The notes beneath the pieces are model-generated. The model saw nothing but the letters and a program-made list of their open reading frames with translations, searched no databases and had not been told where the DNA came from. The position numbers and the translations under genes are program-made. Shown here piece by piece: positions 24,644-26,556 of a DNA stretch of 26,556 bases. The DNA lies in the IMG/VR virus record IMGVR_UViG_3300047474_000993, positions 1 through 26,556 of that record; one strand, written 5' to 3'. Within the stretch, counting starts at the first letter, position 1. The number at the start of each line of letters is the position of its first letter. Origin of the DNA: a virus.

Positions 24644-25320
24644 TTTTTCGGGTCTTCTTGTTTCAATATTGATATCGCCATTTCTTGAAATTTATTTTTT
24701 AGATTCTTAACCTGACGGTATCCTGTCTTGCGAGTCGCGTCTGTGATCTTATACCCCATGAAAATAGCAATATCTTCCTCGGAACATTCTTCAAAGTACA
24801 ACATATGATATGCAGTAAAATGTTTTTCGCTAAGTCTGTTGCTCATTTCTTGATTTAACTTTTCTATGTTGCCTTCATAATCAAAATGAGAATTACACTT
24901 AACATTGCCAATTGAGTCGGTTTCATCCAAACTCCCGGCTGTTTTAAGCTCTAAGCCATATTTTTTCTTTTTTGACCATTTAGCAAAATCTTTACAGCTA
25001 ATATCTTGATTACCGCTCTTTGTTTTGGCACACAACTCGTCTCTAGCGTGAATACATGTAGAACAAGGCTTTATATAAGAACCATAATGATTCCTTATAA
25101 GATTCCACATCCTATTGGTAATCACTCGACTCAACCAAGGCTCAAGAGGTCTTGTTTGATCCCACATATGCCACTTCTGGGCAATATGAGATTTTACAAC
25201 CTGCTCTACGTCTTCAAAATCAAACCACTTAATTGCGTCTAAGCGCCATCTAGATTTTTGCTTTTTTACAGCTAAGTCTATTAGATCTTGGAAGTCTTCA
25301 TATTTTTTCTTTTCGCCCAT
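24640..25320 (-). CDS. Sigma-70-like factor with cysteine cluster
   Basis: The product has 226 residues. Residues 34-80 match sigma region 2: FDFEDVEQVVKSHIAQKWHM then WLSRVITNRMWNLIRNHYG. Residues 163-210 match region 4: LSEKHFTAYHMLYFEECSEE, then a helix-turn-helix with DIAIFMGYKITDATRKTGYR. Between them is an insert with Cys86, Cys89, Cys97 and Cys109 (C-x2-C-x7-C-x11-C), which could bind zinc or an iron-sulphur cluster. It would direct host RNA polymerase to phage promoters, and the recurrent GTGTAATATA motif in this window is the obvious candidate target. The start overlaps the previous stop (TAATG) and the stop overlaps the next start (ATGA). The domain call is confident for region 2. 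Promoter specificity is inference. Confidence 0.75.
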   Translation of the reverse strand: MGEKKKYEDFQDLIDLAVKKQKSRWRLDAIKWFDFEDVEQVVKSHIAQKWHMWDQTRPLEPWLSRVITNRMWNLIRNHYGSYIKPCSTCIHARDELCAKTKSGNQDISCKDFAKWSKKKKYGLELKTAGSLDETDSIGNVKCNSHFDYEGNIEKLNQEMSNRLSEKHFTAYHMLYFEECSEEDIAIFMGYKITDATRKTGYRQVKNLKNKFQEMAISILKQEDPKK

Positions 25321-25640
25321 TAAGGATTGGAAGTAAATTCATCTAAGCCATATGAACCCTTCCCCTTAAAGTCTGGCGGTGTATTTTGTCCTGCGAGAGA
25401 ACCAATAGTAAAAGATTTATTATTATAAATTTCAACATCTAAACCCCGAATATCAGGGACAAATTCAGCATCAGTCTCATCATCAGAAACTGCAGATACC
25501 CTTTTTCGAGCTGGCTCAGCAACTCTTGCGTTAGATTGACCTACAGAACCAAAATTTGCCCCGCATTTGGAACAAAAATTAGGTTTTGCAAAATTATATT
25601 CAATCTTAACCCCACAATCAGAACAAAACATGTGACTCAT
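25320..25640 (-). CDS. Small zinc-ribbon protein
   Basis: The product has 106 residues. The N-terminus is a zinc ribbon with two CxxC knuckles (FCSDCGVKIEYN and NFCSKCGANFGS). The rest is low-complexity and acidic, with a short LDVEIYNNKSFTIG strand and no second domain. It lies between PhoH and the sigma-like factor and shares one base with the latter, so it is probably co-expressed and could be a transcription or nucleic-acid adaptor. A GTGTA motif is 31 bases before the ATG. The fold is clear; the function is unknown. Confidence 0.7.
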   Translation of the reverse strand: MSHMFCSDCGVKIEYNFAKPNFCSKCGANFGSVGQSNARVAEPARKRVSAVSDDETDAEFVPDIRGLDVEIYNNKSFTIGSLAGQNTPPDFKGKGSYGLDEFTSNP

Positions 25641-25665
25641 CTCATTTATTATATTAGTAATGTAT

Positions 25666-25678
25666 ATTTATTACACTA
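25666..25678 (-). promoter_or_regulatory. Recurrent GTGTA motif 31 bases before the zinc-ribbon gene
   Basis: TAGTGTAATAAAT lies four bases after the PhoH stop codon. GTGTA is separated from the ATG at 25640 by 31 AT-rich bases with no Shine-Dalgarno sequence. A transcript from here would cover the zinc-ribbon, sigma, HTH, nuclease and terminase genes. Confidence 0.5.
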
Positions 25679-25681
25679 TTT

Positions 25682-26398
25682 TTAGCTTTCTAGCTTTTTA
25701 ATAATGAATTTTAGTATTTTACTACGCACAATGTCGCTTTCATTGAAGCTGAATGTATGAATTCCCATATCTTCCGACTCATCATCATCGAATTTGTTGA
25801 ACATTGGGTTAAAACCGCTCTTTCCGTTGATATCACTTTGGAAAAAGTCACCGCCTATGATGATTTTACTGTCTTCTCCTATACGAGTGATCAAAGTAGT
25901 TAACTCTTTCAAAGTGAAGTTCTGCGCTTCATCAGCAAAAACCAACTTATTTTGCCAACTAGCGCCCCTCAGAAAGTTTATCGGGACTGCAGATATCTTT
26001 CCTTTCTGTTTCAAGAAGGTTGCATCGCCGGGAGCGACTATTTCTTCCATTTTATCATAGAGAGGACCAAGAAATGGGTCGAACTTCTCTGTAATATCTC
26101 CGGGTAGACTGCCTAATCCCCTATCCGCACTCTCAGCAATACTTCGGACATACAAAATATCCTTACTGAAATCTTCCTCCATGAGTTTCAACATGCCATA
26201 TAAGGACATGTAAGTCTTTGAGCTTCCCGCAGGACCAGATACGAAGATTATTTTCGAATCTTCACTCAATACTAACTCTAGAAACCGCTTTTGTTTGGGG
26301 CTGAATCTAAATTTCCTCTTATTAAACTTAATTGATCTCTCAAAATCCGCCATTAAGTCAAATGGAGCCTTCTCTTTCACCGCTTGTTTTCGGGCCAT
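25682..26398 (-). CDS. phoH: PhoH-like ATPase
   Basis: The product has 238 residues, a normal length for phage PhoH. Walker A is GPAGSSKT (55-62), Walker B is VFADEAQN (153-160), a GGDFFQSD sensor segment lies at 182-189, and a candidate Arg finger lies in DIVRSK (222-227). The RSIAESADRGLGSLPGDITE segment (85-104) is the typical PhoH loop. PhoH proteins are P-loop NTPases with a helicase-like core, widespread in aquatic phages, and their exact role is unsettled (RNA processing is suggested for bacterial relatives fused to PIN domains). The start ATG is 13 bases after a GTGTA motif, with no Shine-Dalgarno sequence. Confidence 0.92.
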   Translation of the reverse strand: MARKQAVKEKAPFDLMADFERSIKFNKRKFRFSPKQKRFLELVLSEDSKIIFVSGPAGSSKTYMSLYGMLKLMEEDFSKDILYVRSIAESADRGLGSLPGDITEKFDPFLGPLYDKMEEIVAPGDATFLKQKGKISAVPINFLRGASWQNKLVFADEAQNFTLKELTTLITRIGEDSKIIIGGDFFQSDINGKSGFNPMFNKFDDDESEDMGIHTFSFNESDIVRSKILKFIIKKLES

Positions 26399-26402
26399 AT
26401 GT

Positions 26403-26418
26403 ATTTATATATACACTT
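26403..26418 (-). promoter_or_regulatory. Recurrent GTGTA motif 13 bases before phoH
   Basis: AAGTGTATATATAAAT lies just past the stop of the partial gene at the right edge. Thirteen bases separate GTGTA from the phoH ATG, the same as at the portal gene. No ribosome binding site is present. Confidence 0.55.
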
Positions 26419-26421
26419 ATT

Positions 26422-26556
26422 TTACAGAATTATCTCCCTAATTGTTGCTCTAGTTGATAAAGTGTCTCCTCCCTGTACAGAATACGACTCGCTGACCACA
26501 TGCGCCCCAGCATTTACCAATAAATCAAAATCAACACCATTATAATTTAAACCAAT
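26422..26556 (-). CDS. Partial CDS, C-terminal 44 residues of an unknown protein
   Basis: A minus-strand frame is open from the right edge to TAA at 26422-26424. It reads IGLNYNGVDFDLLVNAGAHV, then VSESYSVQGGDTLSTRATIR and EIIL. The normal third-position pattern and the downstream promoter-like motif support a real gene. The visible part has no recognisable motif. The NGVDFDLLVN hairpin and the strand-rich end would fit a virion structural protein, but this is weak. Confidence 0.6.
   Translation of the reverse strand: MGLNYNGVDFDLLVNAGAHVVSESYSVQGGDTLSTRATIREIIL

Noticed and set aside
1-26556. tRNA genes, CRISPR arrays or integrase/attachment sites
   Set aside because: None was visible. Gaps longer than 100 bases do not exist outside genes apart from short promoter/terminator regions.

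Overview
The window is a continuous stretch of the late (virion) region of a tailed double-stranded DNA phage. It is AT-rich and has no host genes, rRNA, tRNA, insertion sequences or CRISPR arrays. Recognisable hallmark genes are the large terminase, portal, prohead protease/scaffold, HK97-fold capsid protein, a tail-tube-like protein, a very long tape measure protein and lambda gpM-like tail-tip domains. No tail sheath gene is seen, so a long-tailed siphovirus-like particle is the best guess. The gene set resembles uncultured aquatic phages, but the host cannot be named from this sequence. Both ends of the window cut through genes.

Layout from the right end, mostly on the minus strand: the end of an unknown gene, a PhoH-type ATPase, a small zinc-ribbon protein, a sigma-70-like factor with a cysteine cluster, a tandem helix-turn-helix protein (small terminase candidate), a C2H2 finger/ERCC4 nuclease fusion, large terminase, portal, a small acidic/basic protein, a protease-scaffold fusion, a probable decoration protein and the major capsid protein, which ends at a strong terminator. 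Two neck-type genes follow. The block from 11128 to 14137 is then turned round: four neck/tail genes on the plus strand end at a hairpin terminator that works in both directions. From 11084 leftward the minus strand resumes with two tail-assembly-chaperone-like genes, the 2365-residue tape measure gene, a second tail-tube-like protein, a gpM-like protein and the start of one more gene.

The genes form one pathway: terminase and portal package DNA, protease and scaffold build the prohead from the capsid and decoration proteins, the connector genes close the head, and tube, chaperones and tape measure build the tail.

The most interesting signal is a repeated motif, roughly (A/T)AGTGTAATATA, found just upstream of at least seven transcription-unit starts. 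At five of these it lies 9 or 13 bases before the ATG, with no Shine-Dalgarno sequence in between. This looks like a phage-specific late promoter that would give leaderless or nearly leaderless mRNAs. The sigma-like factor encoded in the same window is a natural candidate to recognise it. Other points of note are the C2H2/ERCC4 nuclease overlapping the terminase by about 100 bases, a codon-use switch marking an internal scaffold start, duplicated tail-tube folds, and a tape measure protein with repeated IPNFA motifs around an inserted globular domain.
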